DNA of 35,744 bases from Prochlorococcus sp. AG-402-N17 (GCA_003216455.1 QCIV01000011.1:1-35744); one strand, 5' to 3'. Positions 23,214-31,105 are shown, counted from the first letter of the stretch. A program made the numbers and translations. The notes: generated by a model not told the origin, from the letters alone.

Positions 23214-23289
23214 TTGTTCCTTAATTTATTGTTTTTATAATAGCTGCAAAAATTAAATATTCAGCATCAATATTTACCAAAAAATAATT

Positions 23290-23493
23290 TTATTGCTCCT
23301 TTTTCTCAGCTTGAATTTTTACTAGCTCAAATTCTTTTTTAGAAACTATTCTGATTTTGTATGCTGGATATCTTGTCTTCCACCATTTATTGATCGAAAT
23401 AGCTAATCCTTCTAAATTTTGGGTACAAATATTGACCCATAGAATTTTAGTTTCAACTTCTTTGTGGAATTCCCAACTTGTAGGTGAAGCCAT
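23290..23493 (-). CDS. Small conserved-looking hypothetical, 67 aa
   Basis: Reads MASPTSWEFHKEVETKILWV, NICTQNLEGLAISINKWWKT and RYPAYKIRIVSKKEFELVK. Alternating strands and one central helix suggest a small alpha/beta fold; two tryptophans sit in the middle. No membrane segment. Family not recognised. It lies 77 bases upstream of the 23058-23213 gene on the same strand. Confidence 0.6.
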   Translation of the reverse strand: MASPTSWEFHKEVETKILWVNICTQNLEGLAISINKWWKTRYPAYKIRIVSKKEFELVKIQAEKKEQ

Positions 23494-23709
23494 TTAAAAT
23501 CGCAAATGAAAAAATTCAATAAATTATGGGAAATGGTCAATAAGTTAAAACTTTTGTTTTTTTAATAAGAGGATTTAGTTGAAGATACAGAGTTTTCATT
23601 AAATGGTAATAAAAAACTTTAAACAAAAGATTTACATCACTTTCTCCTTATAGGAAAGTATTACTTTAATTTTATAACGTGTTTCAATTAAAAAATATCT
23701 CCGCAAAGA

Positions 23710-23730
23710 AGGGGTCAAAAATTGACCCCT
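23710..23730. terminator. Strong hairpin, possible bidirectional terminator
   Basis: GGGGTCAA and TTGACCCC make an 8-bp perfect stem with a 3-base A loop, extended by an A-T pair. Only short T runs flank it on either strand, so it is a terminator candidate rather than a certain one. It lies between the genes at 23290-23493 and 23820-24029. Confidence 0.5.
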
Positions 23731-23819
23731 CTTGGTGAAACTCTTCCAAAGAAACACCATTAAAATCTTACTCTGAAAGTTGCAAAGTTAAACAAATTAA
23801 TAAAATCAAGATTAACAAT

Positions 23820-24029
23820 TTATGCGGCCTTTTTAAAAGGGTTCATATTGCTTAAAAAGTTATTACTTTTGTGGGTACTCATTTTTCTATATCTTTGATT
23901 TATATCCAGGATATATTTCCTGGCTTTCTTATTACTTTCAATTTTCTTTTTTTTAAGACGTAAAGCCCTTAAATCTTCTATTGACATGAGGCCATCATCT
24001 TCGTTCAAATTCAAATGATCAAATTGCAT
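23820..24029 (-). CDS. Basic hypothetical protein, 69 aa
   Basis: Reads MQFDHLNLNEDDGLMSIEDL, RALRLKKKKIESNKKARKYI and LDINQRYRKMSTHKSNNF. The acidic start is followed by a lysine-rich helix that may bind nucleic acid or RNA, then a polar tail. No membrane segment. Family not recognised. A gap of 380 bases follows (24030-24409), in which I see only AT-rich sequence and no gene. Confidence 0.5.
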   Translation of the reverse strand: MQFDHLNLNEDDGLMSIEDLRALRLKKKKIESNKKARKYILDINQRYRKMSTHKSNNFLSNMNPFKKAA

Positions 24030-24409
24030 CAGTTTAAGAAATTAAGTTTATTCTTTAAGTGCAAGATTAACAACCTTATCTTGATTTGCAATAGAGATAA
24101 TTAACCAACTTAACTCAAATTAGTTATTCAATGTTCAGATAGCTAACAATTTAAGTATTAAAAACTTTCTAAAATCAAGAAAAACTTTTGATTGAATTAG
24201 ATGGAACTTCTACAGATACAAATGATTCTCCATAATGAGATTCGACTGATCTTATTAGTAACAAGTAAAAGAAATTTACTAAAGCTTTCTCCACGAGGAT
24301 TTAGTAACTAATCTAAATAACCTCATAATTTTTGTAATAGCAATATACAAAATAAATTTATCAAGCAATCAATATATTTATCTTATGAAGCATAGTTGCA
24401 TAAAATTAA

Positions 24410-24553
24410 TTGAGAAATTTGCACTCTCAGGCTTTAGGCAGCGGACTAAATCCTCGAGGAGTATTGGACTTTAGCGCGCTCTATTTTTTAGCAAAAGAAA
24501 AATTGCAATGCAAGGTAAATAGATCAACAATTATTATATTCGATTCTAAATAA
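24410..24553 (+). pseudogene. 47-codon fragment with GLNPRGVLDFSALYFLAKEK
   Basis: A frame with a TTG start reads RNLHSQALGSGLNPRGVLDF, SALYFLAKEKLQCKV and NRSTIIIFDSK. Its GC content is higher than the neighbourhood and the text looks like a helix from a real protein, but no ribosome-binding site or ATG is present. It may be a remnant of a larger gene or a poorly annotated small gene. Confidence 0.3.
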
Positions 24554-24616
24554 GCCTTTATTGGTTAATTGATTAAGATCATATGAGCATATTTTGGTAT
24601 TGTTTATTGTATAACA

Positions 24617-24814
24617 ATGCTACAAAACTTTGTTATATCAATGGATTCAGTATTTTTGCTCATTGATTTTTTCTTTCTTGGAATAATATTATTGTTGATG
24701 CCTAAAGACGGTTTAATTTTGAAAAAAATAATTAAATTTTTTAAATTATTAAAGAGGAGAATTGATATTCTCAATGCAGAGGCTGAATTAAAAATTATAC
24801 TTGAAAATCAATAA
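24617..24814 (+). CDS. Small membrane protein, 65 aa
   Basis: Reads MLQNFVISMDSVFLLIDFFF, LGIILLLMPKDGLILKKIIK and FFKLLKRRIDILNAEAELKI. One helix (about residues 11-28) precedes a basic amphipathic helix. Its stop shares one base with the next start (TAATG), so the two are translationally coupled. Family not recognised. Confidence 0.5.
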   Translation: MLQNFVISMDSVFLLIDFFFLGIILLLMPKDGLILKKIIKFFKLLKRRIDILNAEAELKIILENQ

Positions 24815-24960
24815 TGGGGTTCCCACATTGCCCTATTTGTGTAGTTCTAGCATTTGTTTCAGTTTTTATGGGAGTTACTCGTAGTTATATGTTCTATATT
24901 CTTGTTCGGGAGTTTATGAGAGCCGAATCTACTTTTAAATTGAAGTTTAGTTTTTATTAA
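24814..24960 (+). CDS. Small cysteine-containing membrane protein, 48 aa
   Basis: Reads MGFPHCPICVVLAFVSVFMG, VTRSYMFYILVREFMRAEST, then FKLKFSFY. It has a CPIC motif at the N-terminus, one helix and a charged tail. Its ATG overlaps the stop of the preceding gene. A promoter for the next locus begins 4 bases after its stop. Confidence 0.45.
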   Translation: MGFPHCPICVVLAFVSVFMGVTRSYMFYILVREFMRAESTFKLKFSFY

Positions 24961-24963
24961 TTG

Positions 24964-24992
24964 TTGACATCTAAGTATAAATACTTTATAAA
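24964..24992 (+). promoter_or_regulatory. Sigma-70-like promoter
   Basis: TTGACA (24964-24969) and TATAAA (24987-24992) are separated by exactly 17 bases. Transcription would start near 25000, almost at the GTG (25002), giving a very short or absent leader. Much of this block is repeated at 25233-25291. Confidence 0.7.
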
Positions 24993-25001
24993 TAGATTGT
25001 A

Positions 25002-25198
25002 GTGAATACTACAAAATCGTCCGATCTAACATCTGATAGACCGCAGTACGACTCAAGCCATAGGACGGGGACTTGAGCAAGTTCAGGAGCTGCATCATGG
25101 TAAACATGTATTTCAATGGAAAGTCATTCGTATATTGTAGAAAACAAGAAGAAAAGATTATAAAGCTTACTTATAGAGGATCTATTTACTTGAAATAA
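25002..25198 (+). pseudogene. Frameshifted small gene ending with a DUF4278-like motif
   Basis: Frame 1 (GTG 25002 to TGA 25074-25076) reads NTTKSSDLTSDRPQYDSSHR and TGT. A different frame reads on from the same G run: DLSKFRSCIMVNMYFNGKSF, VYCRKQEEKIIKLTYRGSIY, ending 25198. It is open only after a TAG at 25061. KLTYRGSIY matches the (K/T)LTYRGxxY motif of DUF4278 proteins. A fifth G in the run 25067-25070 would fuse them into one protein of about 66 residues. Either a 1-base deletion, programmed -1 frameshifting on GGGGAC, or separate initiation at the ATG 25097 could explain it. The promoter 24964-24992 is strong. Confidence 0.55.
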
Positions 25199-25232
25199 GA
25201 TTTCTAATTTTAAAAAAAAATTTGGACATTTA

Positions 25233-25291
25233 TTGACGTTTTTAGATTAAGTATTTATTAATACTTTATAAGAAGAACTTATAGTGAATAT
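25233..25291 (+). repeat. Diverged second copy of the promoter block at 24964-25010
   Basis: TTGACG, a TAAGTAT-like stretch, AATACTTTATAA and TAGTGAATA recur in the same order as at 24964-25010, but with extra bases between the -35 and -10 elements. The frame after this GTG encodes only 20 residues (NIFFAYLKNYIFVYF). It looks like a duplicated promoter, perhaps after the original gene was lost. Confidence 0.5.
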
Positions 25292-25386
25292 ATTTTTTGC
25301 CTATTTAAAAAATTATATATTCGTATATTTTGTAACGAGAAATTAATTTTAAAATAATTAATTTGTAACTAGATTTTTAAAAGGTT

Positions 25387-25514
25387 ATGCAACCTATTTC
25401 TGAGGAACTTTATAAAAAAATAGTTGAGAGTTCTAAAAAATGAGTAAGTTACTAATTGCTTTATTGGCTTTAGATATAGGGGTTAGTCTGTCTAAAGTTT
25501 TTATTTTTACCTGA
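25387..25514 (+). other. Two tiny ATGA-overlapping ORFs (18 and 24 codons)
   Basis: The first (25387-25443) reads MQPISEELYKKIVESSKK. The second (25440-25514) begins at the overlapping ATGA and reads MSKLLIALLALDIGVSLSKV, a hydrophobic helix. The overlap is suggestive, but both are very short and no good ribosome-binding site is seen. They may be leader peptides or noise. Confidence 0.25.
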
Positions 25515-25674
25515 AAATCAAATTTCTTAGCATGAAAGAAGCAATTGTTTTCTAAAAAAAGAAATAGTTACTGAGTATTCTTTAATTGATGTATTTATTT
25601 TATAAAATAAAAAATTAAACCAATAAAAGAGCTACCTACAAGTAGTAGAACCATTAAAAGAGCTATTAACTTTG

Positions 25675-26061
25675 CTAATCCCATAAAGATAAATCCGAAT
25701 TTCCTGTAGATCTTTGCATCCAGTGAATTTTCCAAACATTATTTACTTTTTTAAAAATTGACGTAACTGTTGGTAAGTCATCATTAGGTGTCCCTTTATA
25801 AGTAAATTTTGAACCTAGTGTAAAAATGCACATTACTATGTTGTCGCTTAAAAATTCGAATCGGTGAATTTTGGTTATTTCTGCCTTTTCTTGAACTATA
25901 TCACCAGTAATCATTTGTTCGAAGCCTTTTGCATCTATAGGATTACCACTCGGTCTTATGAATAGAAAATCTTGAGTTGCATTTTCGACAAAAAATGAGG
26001 CCATTTTTTTTGGATTAGCAAACTCATTTAATAATGAAATTATTGTTTCTTTATCATTCAT
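25675..26061 (-). CDS. NTF2-like (SnoaL/DUF4440-type) protein
   Basis: The 128-residue protein fits a single cone-shaped NTF2-like domain. Seen: N-terminal helix MNDKETIISLLNEFANPKK, AKGFEQMITGD, strands IHRFEFLSDNIVMCIFTLG, and the closing VTSIFKKVNNVWKIHWMQRS. Its central strand pattern and conserved WKIHW end are typical of SnoaL-like proteins. Ligand unknown. Repeat copy D, with its T run, ends at the base before the ATG, so no Shine-Dalgarno sequence is present; leaderless initiation or a processed transcript is possible. Confidence 0.7.
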   Translation of the reverse strand: MNDKETIISLLNEFANPKKMASFFVENATQDFLFIRPSGNPIDAKGFEQMITGDIVQEKAEITKIHRFEFLSDNIVMCIFTLGSKFTYKGTPNDDLPTVTSIFKKVNNVWKIHWMQRSTGNSDLSLWD

Positions 26062-26100
26062 AAAAAAAGGGACGTAACCCTTCTAGTTTAGATCTACTGT
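26062..26100 (-). repeat. Terminator-linked repeat, copy D
   Basis: Minus-strand ACAGTAGATCTAAACTAG precedes AAGGG-TTACGT-CCCTT and seven T, directly abutting the ATG of the NTF2-like gene. As in copy A, an intrinsic-terminator shape lies at the start codon. It could regulate by attenuation, or be the 3' end of a short RNA encoded upstream on the minus strand. Confidence 0.65.
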
Positions 26101-26182
26101 TTAAAATGTACAAATCGTAATAGGATAATTCTAAAAAAAATTCGTTAGTATGTTGAAAATAATTAAATTTTTAATGTAAATC

Positions 26183-26305
26183 ATGATCAATTCATTAAAC
26201 AAATTATTGCCCGTTGGCAAAAAGGTCAAAAAATATTTGCCTTTTTTTATTGGATTTAAATTACTTACATTTACTGGTTTTCTTACTTATTTAATGAATC
26301 GCTAA
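26183..26305 (+). CDS. Possible 40-aa basic membrane peptide
   Basis: Reads MINSLNKLLPVGKKVKKYLP, then FFIGFKLLTFTGFLTYLMNR: a basic N-terminus and one helix. However, the codons for VGKKVKKYLPF also contain GGCAAA...TTTGCC and a seven-T run (26216-26248), which looks like an intrinsic terminator. Either the ORF is real and the hairpin incidental, or the ORF is false. Confidence 0.4.
   Translation: MINSLNKLLPVGKKVKKYLPFFIGFKLLTFTGFLTYLMNR
26216..26248 (+). terminator. Terminator-like hairpin inside a small ORF
   Basis: GGCAAA (26216-26221) pairs with TTTGCC (26236-26241), with a 14-nt loop and seven T. It could end a short RNA starting around 26140-26180. It overlaps the small ORF at 26183-26305, so one of the two readings is probably wrong. 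Confidence 0.45.
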
Positions 26306-26348
26306 TTGACATAACATAAACAATAAAGTTTAACTAAATTAAAATCTA

Positions 26349-26543
26349 GTGAATAAAGAAGAACGAACTAAAAGATTTAAGTCTATGTCAAGTATGCAAA
26401 GACAAGAACTGATATTAAAGAAGATGAAAGAGAGTGGCATAGAGGTGGGAAGTGGAATTCAGAATAAAAAATACGATAGCAAAGAGATTTATGAATTAAT
26501 TCATATTGCAAATTGCTTCCCAGAATTAAGAGAGAAAAAATAA
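26349..26543 (+). CDS. Basic hypothetical protein, 64 aa
   Basis: GTG start. Reads MNKEERTKRFKSMSSMQRQE, LILKKMKESGIEVGSGIQNK and KYDSKEIYELIHIANCF. It is helical, lysine- and arginine-rich at the N-terminus, with no membrane helix. Family not recognised. Confidence 0.5.
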   Translation: MNKEERTKRFKSMSSMQRQELILKKMKESGIEVGSGIQNKKYDSKEIYELIHIANCFPELREKK

Positions 26544-26575
26544 AAAAAATATTTAGGTTTCTTTAATTAAGTAAT

Positions 26576-26956
26576 TTATTTTGGTTCCCTTATTGCAGTA
26601 ATAATTAATCCACCTATCAATGCGAGATTCATAAATACTGCTCTTTGATGAAAAGGGAATAGATGAAAAATTATTGTTGTTGGAATAATAAATAGTAATA
26701 AAAAGACTGAACCGATTTTTTGATTTTCCCCAAATATAAAAAATCCAGAACCCAAGATAAGACATATAATTGCTCCCACTAGAAGAATAGATGAAATTGG
26801 TTCAGGAATTCCTTTTGAAGAAATATATTCAACTGTTCTTCCAAATTCATTTATTTTTCCTGGTATCGCTGAGATAAATATTGCTGAAATTGATACTCTT
26901 GAAAAAAAATCTAAAAAAAATTTGAAACTTTTATTTTTCAAAAAAGAATTTTTCAT
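26576..26956 (-). CDS. DoxX-family membrane protein
   Basis: The 126-residue protein has four predicted helices (about residues 16-32, 54-74, 79-95, 103-121). The DoxX hallmark FISAIPGKINEFGRTVEYIS, in the first helix-loop, and KGIPEP are seen. The final IREPK is typical. DoxX proteins include thiosulfate:quinone oxidoreductase subunits and many proteins of unknown role; this one has no partner here. It is preceded by a short AT-rich promoter region and lies convergent with the 26349-26543 gene. Confidence 0.78.
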   Translation of the reverse strand: MKNSFLKNKSFKFFLDFFSRVSISAIFISAIPGKINEFGRTVEYISSKGIPEPISSILLVGAIICLILGSGFFIFGENQKIGSVFLLLFIIPTTIIFHLFPFHQRAVFMNLALIGGLIITAIREPK

Positions 26957-27154
26957 AATCTTATTATAAGAAAAAAATTTTATGCGTTTGATAAATACTT
27001 AATTAGTCTGAAATACTTTTATAGTTTTCTCACAGAGGTTTAGCTAAATTAATAGAAATCTTTTTAATTAATGTGAATCTTATTAAGGTAATTAATAGTA
27101 ATTTATTAATTGTCTTTTTATATTTATGAAATGATCAATCAAATTAAAATAAAA

Positions 27155-27631
27155 ATGTTTAAAAAATTTCTTTTAACTTCTTTTTTACTTTTAATTTCAC
27201 TTATAACTATATATCCTTCAAAAAAAGAAAATACTAATTTTTTTGATTATTGTTATTCTTTAGAGAAAATAATTTCTAGAAATACATTAGAAAAAAGTAA
27301 CAATCTATCTAAGAATTTTAAGCCTTTAGCACAAAATATTACTCTATTTGGGACTAAAATAACAAAGGGTAATTACGCAAATAGGATAATTGATAAATAT
27401 AAAAATTCCAAAAAATTATTTATTATTAATTTTGTTCCAAACCAAATTTATTGTTTAGCAGGATATTGGATTGAGGTGGTAAGTCCACAAAAATTTGAAT
27501 CGATTTTCTTTAATAAAACCAAACAAAAAATAAATGAATATAAGAATACAAAAAAAGAAGTAGATGAATTTATTAAAGAAATTAATTTAGAATATAAATC
27601 TATAAAAAAAGAAATTAATGATTTTTTTTAG
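27155..27631 (+). CDS. Exported hypothetical protein, 158 aa
   Basis: From the ATG at 27155 the N-terminus is a signal or anchor: MFKKFLLTSFLLLISLITIY. Upstream in-frame starts (27131 ATG, 27110 TTG) would add a charged extension. The rest is lysine- and asparagine-rich, with two cysteines (FFDYCYSLE, IYCLAGYW) and a coiled-coil-like C-terminal helix (YKNTKKEVDEFIKEINLEYK). Probably periplasmic or membrane-anchored. Family not recognised. Confidence 0.55.
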   Translation: MFKKFLLTSFLLLISLITIYPSKKENTNFFDYCYSLEKIISRNTLEKSNNLSKNFKPLAQNITLFGTKITKGNYANRIIDKYKNSKKLFIINFVPNQIYCLAGYWIEVVSPQKFESIFFNKTKQKINEYKNTKKEVDEFIKEINLEYKSIKKEINDFF

Positions 27632-27635
27632 AAAA

Positions 27636-27971
27636 TTAAAATCTTTTTTCTAATAAGATTGATTTATTTGTTAAAGTTAATGCATTTTTTTTATATTGCG
27701 AAATACAAAATAGTATTAATCCCAAAATAATTACAAATCCAAAAATTGATAAAGAATAAATTATTTTCTTTTTGATATTAAATTTAAATTTGTTTTTAGT
27801 AATTTTGTCAAAGATCAGAAATTTTTTATTTGATAATGAATCATATTTTTCAGAATTGTTTTCAAAATAATGATTATTTAATAGTTCTTCCCTATTTTCA
27901 ACAATGTCTATTTGCAAGTTATTTTCAGATGCCCCAACTTTGCAATTCGATTGTTCATAAAAAAAATTCAT
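27636..27971 (-). CDS. Single-pass membrane hypothetical protein, 111 aa
   Basis: About 65 charged, Asn-rich residues (MNFFYEQSNCKVGASENNLQ onward) precede one clear helix (IIYSLSIFGFVIILGLILFC, about residues 70-89) and a short basic tail. It converges with the 27155-27631 gene, 4 bases away. Family not recognised. The gap 27972-28280 holds nothing I can support. Confidence 0.5.
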   Translation of the reverse strand: MNFFYEQSNCKVGASENNLQIDIVENREELLNNHYFENNSEKYDSLSNKKFLIFDKITKNKFKFNIKKKIIYSLSIFGFVIILGLILFCISQYKKNALTLTNKSILLEKRF

Positions 27972-28280
27972 GTATGTTTGAAATACTTGTTATTTTTTTA
28001 TTTTTAACATTAAGTTTAGTTTTTTTTAAATCATTATCAAACCATTCGTCATAAACTACAAAGTTTGGTTTAGCAAAATAAGACAAGACTCTATTACAAA
28101 AAAAAGTACATTAAAAAGATAAATCAAATAAAAAAAAAGAAATTTATTTTTGTTGGCAAATTTCATAAATTATGTTTATAAATCATCATTAATCGTCAAG
28201 AGCTTATTTAAAGTAATTTTATAGATTTCCAAGCTCCTAATTATTTAATTATTTTTTATATTAGTTTTCAGCAAAATTTA

Positions 28281-28436
28281 TTATTTTGACTTTCTAGTGC
28301 CACCGTAAGAATAATAATTATGTTTAGAAATTCCATTCCAACATTCTTTACAACAAAAAATCCAGTCTTTATGAATTATGGATTTAACTCTGTAATGAAT
28401 TTTATCTGGCTTATGACATAAATCACATTTTTTCAA
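28281..28436 (-). CDS. Small zinc-ribbon-like protein, 51 aa
   Basis: Reads KKCDLCHKPDKIHYRVKSII, HKDWIFCCKECWNGISKHNY, then YSYGGTRKSK. CxxC (residues 4-7) and CCKEC (28-32) give four zinc ligands in treble-clef or ribbon spacing, with basic residues around them. The start is a TTG at 28436; the upstream ATG is out of frame. It resembles small cyanobacterial zinc-ribbon proteins of unknown function; nucleic acid binding is plausible. Confidence 0.65.
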   Translation of the reverse strand: MKKCDLCHKPDKIHYRVKSIIHKDWIFCCKECWNGISKHNYYSYGGTRKSK

Positions 28437-28718
28437 TCATCTTTAACTTCGCTAAATTTAATTGTAGATAAAAATTAGGGTGATTTAAAATATTCACGAA
28501 AAAAATTTTTATCGTGTCATTATAAATATGAACTCTACAAATCCTTGAAGCAAAGCAGTGGTTTTGTTGAGTGCGATTTCTTTTTAGTTGTCTGATAAAT
28601 ATTTTCTAATTTTTCCTTAAAATAAATATACAATCATACATCTAAATTAAAACTTTAAAAAGAAACTCACGATTCATATTTATTTAATTTTAGTATTAAA
28701 TTATCGATTCTTAATAGT

Positions 28719-28862
28719 ATGAACATTTACCTTTTCTGGATATTATTTTTAGCTCTATGGGCAATTGTTCCCTTAATGATTATTAAAGGTAAAGTAGACG
28801 AAGAGCCTAAGATTCAGACTTCACCAAAAGTTAAAGCGAAGAAAAAAGGTTGGTTCAATTAA
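28719..28862 (+). CDS. 47-aa single-helix membrane protein
   Basis: Reads MNIYLFWILFLALWAIVPLM, then IIKGKVDEEPKIQTSPKVKA and KKKGWFN. One N-terminal helix and a basic cytoplasmic tail. Family not recognised. It lies 90 bases upstream of the DUF1543-like locus on the same strand. Confidence 0.55.
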   Translation: MNIYLFWILFLALWAIVPLMIIKGKVDEEPKIQTSPKVKAKKKGWFN

Positions 28863-28951
28863 GTGAATCTCTGAATTAGTAACAATAATCTGCAGGGTAA
28901 ATCTTCCTAATTTAGATTAAATCTAACTAATAAACTTTATTTATTAAAAAA

Positions 28952-29535
28952 GTGCAAAAATTAGAAAATATTTTTCTTTATTTGGTAGTGCTTGGGGGAA
29001 GAGCAAAAAAAGCTAACATTGAACTGCATGATGTTAGATGGGTTGTTGGATCAAAAATTGAGGATACATACGATACTTTAAGAAAACAATGGTTCGGATC
29101 TCCAAAAGGTTTGCATATTGATAGCTACAAAAAAATAAAATCTATAGATGGCTATAAGATTAATTTAATAAATTTTGAAAAGGATAAAATAGATAAAAAG
29201 CAATTAGTAAAAAAAATAAGGCCAGAAACCATTTATGGTTTGTCAATATTGGAGGCTATAGTCCAACTTCAATGCAGGAAAAACATAAGTTTGGATTGGT
29301 TACAGCAAGAACTAAATTAGACGCAAAAAATATAGCTAAATCTAAATGGCTCATTGGCTGTAAAAGGAAGCATAAAGATGATATTGCTTCTCTAGAAATG
29401 TTATTGTGTTGTGATGATTGTAAACTAATAAAAAAGATAGGTAAATGGGAAATAGAATTAACCAAAGATAATCATTTTATTGAAGAAAAGAATTATCCTG
29501 ATTGGTATGGTTATCAAAAAATAGATGGGATATAG
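28952..29535 (+). pseudogene. DUF1543-like protein, split by a -1 frameshift
   Basis: Frame 1 (GTG 28952) reads LYLVVLGGRAKKANIELHDV, RWVVGSKIEDTYDTLRKQWF and GSPKGLHIDSYKKIKSIDGY, the first repeat of DUF1543. After an eight-A run (29209-29216) the true frame changes: a second frame gives LWFVNIGGYSPTSMQEKHKF, GLVTARTKLDAKNIAKSKWL, the second repeat, ending 29535. Frame 1 runs on to 29320 as unrelated text. Adding one A joins the halves as KKQLVKKNKARNHLWFVNIG. So this is a real mutation, a sequencing error, or a slippage-rescued gene. Confidence 0.75.
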
Positions 29536-29604
29536 AGATCCAAGAATTTTATAATTGAAAAAATTATGCTAATTACTTATATGCATATTAATGTTGTTAA
29601 AGTC

Positions 29605-30810
29605 TTAAAAAGAACTTGATTTTCTTAATAAATAAATTCCACCTGCTAGAGAAATTAAGACAGGTAACCATGCAGCCAAAATAGGAGTAATAATGCCTTT
29701 CACTCCAAATGAACTAAATATAAATGACATTACATAATAAATTAATATAAGAATTACGCTTAATCCAAATCCCTGACTTTTTGAAGATCTTAAATTAGAT
29801 TTAGATCCCAAACTGCTTCCTATTAAACCAAATACCAAGCATGCAAAAGGTAGAGTAAATTTTTCTTGAATGCGGACTTTAATTCTTCTTAGTTCCTTTA
29901 AGTTTCCAGTTTTTTTATAAATTTTTTCTGCTTTTATAGCTTGCTTTAAAGTCATTTCATTTGCATCTTTAGGGACTTGTGCTAATTCCAATGGTCCTTC
30001 TATAAATGGGTATATGTATCTTTTAAATTGAATATTTCCAGTTTGACCATTTCGATCAATAGTCACCATACTTCCATTTATAAAATTCCAAGAAGAATTA
30101 TTTTTATCAAATGTTGCCCTTTCCGCTTTTAAGATTTGTTGTATATCTTCCCTCGAGAAATCTAAAACAGTAACTCCCTCCATAGTATTATTCTCAAACC
30201 ATGAGGCATAGAATATATGGGTTAGGTAGTTGTTATGTTTAGTTGGTTTATTAGTCAATGGGTCTATTCTAGAGCCATATCTAGAAAACATAATGTTATC
30301 TTTACCTGTTTCACTACTAAATGAACTACCAATTCCTGCTCTTAATGTTACCTCTGCCAACTTATTACTTGCAGGGACTAAATTATCATTGAAATAGAAA
30401 GTTAAACCCGTCATAAATATTGAAAGAGCAATGGCTGGAGAAATAATTCTGGAAGTTTTTATCCCTAAAGATTTCAAAGCTAATAATTCTGAATTGCTTG
30501 ATAATTTTCCATAGGCTAATAATGTAGAAAGCAAAACTGCCATTGGGAATGACAAAACTAAAAAGCTAGGCAAACTAAAAAAAAGAACTTTTAAAGCTAA
30601 AAATAGAGGTAAACCAAATTCAACAATTTTTCTTATGAGATCAAACATTACCCCAACAGATAATGAAATAACAGTAAATGCAGAAATTGCAAATATCATA
30701 GGAGGTATGATTTGACCTAATAACCACCTATCTATTAAAGGTATTGAATACCAGGGAGTAATTATTTTATTTAAAGTTTTTTTAATTACTAGTTGATTTG
30801 AAATTTTCAA
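29605..30810 (-). CDS. LptF/LptG (YjgP/YjgQ) family permease
   Basis: The 401-residue protein is the membrane permease of a lipopolysaccharide-transport (LptB2FG) type ABC system. It has N-terminal helices (LPLFLALKVLFFSLPSFLVL and following), a large beta-rich periplasmic domain in the middle (residues about 140-290), and C-terminal helices (LPFACLVFGLIGSSLGSK, FGLSVILILIYYVMSFI, PVLISLAGGIYLL). Cyanobacteria often have one YjgP/YjgQ gene serving both halves. The start here is a TTG, with no better ATG nearby. The ATPase and periplasmic bridge are not in this window. Confidence 0.88.
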   Translation of the reverse strand: MKISNQLVIKKTLNKIITPWYSIPLIDRWLLGQIIPPMIFAISAFTVISLSVGVMFDLIRKIVEFGLPLFLALKVLFFSLPSFLVLSFPMAVLLSTLLAYGKLSSNSELLALKSLGIKTSRIISPAIALSIFMTGLTFYFNDNLVPASNKLAEVTLRAGIGSSFSSETGKDNIMFSRYGSRIDPLTNKPTKHNNYLTHIFYASWFENNTMEGVTVLDFSREDIQQILKAERATFDKNNSSWNFINGSMVTIDRNGQTGNIQFKRYIYPFIEGPLELAQVPKDANEMTLKQAIKAEKIYKKTGNLKELRRIKVRIQEKFTLPFACLVFGLIGSSLGSKSNLRSSKSQGFGLSVILILIYYVMSFIFSSFGVKGIITPILAAWLPVLISLAGGIYLLRKSSSF

Positions 30811-30985
30811 AAGAAATTTATTTTATTTGTACTGTCTTTTTCAGCATTATAAAATATGAATGTTGTATACAACAAGATAAAATTTGTATGAATAGAAAAT
30901 TTAAATTTACTAATTTAAAAAAAAATTAGTTTTTTTACTTGCAGTAAAGCAAAAAATTTGGTTTCTTAAAAAAAAGGGGTTAGGA

Positions 30986-31105
30986 ATGAAAAATAAAACT
31001 TTTATGAATGAATGTAAGTGCGTACACTGCCAACAAAAAATAAATCAAATTTATAATTCAAAACTTTATTGGGAAAAATTATTTTCAAGAAAAATGTTAT
31101 CTTAG
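30986..31105 (+). CDS. Possible 39-aa cysteine-containing protein
   Basis: Reads MKNKTFMNECKCVHCQQKIN, then QIYNSKLYWEKLFSRKMLS. CKCVHC is a possible metal-binding motif. An AGGA lies just before the ATG. Short and unrecognised. Confidence 0.4.
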   Translation: MKNKTFMNECKCVHCQQKINQIYNSKLYWEKLFSRKMLS

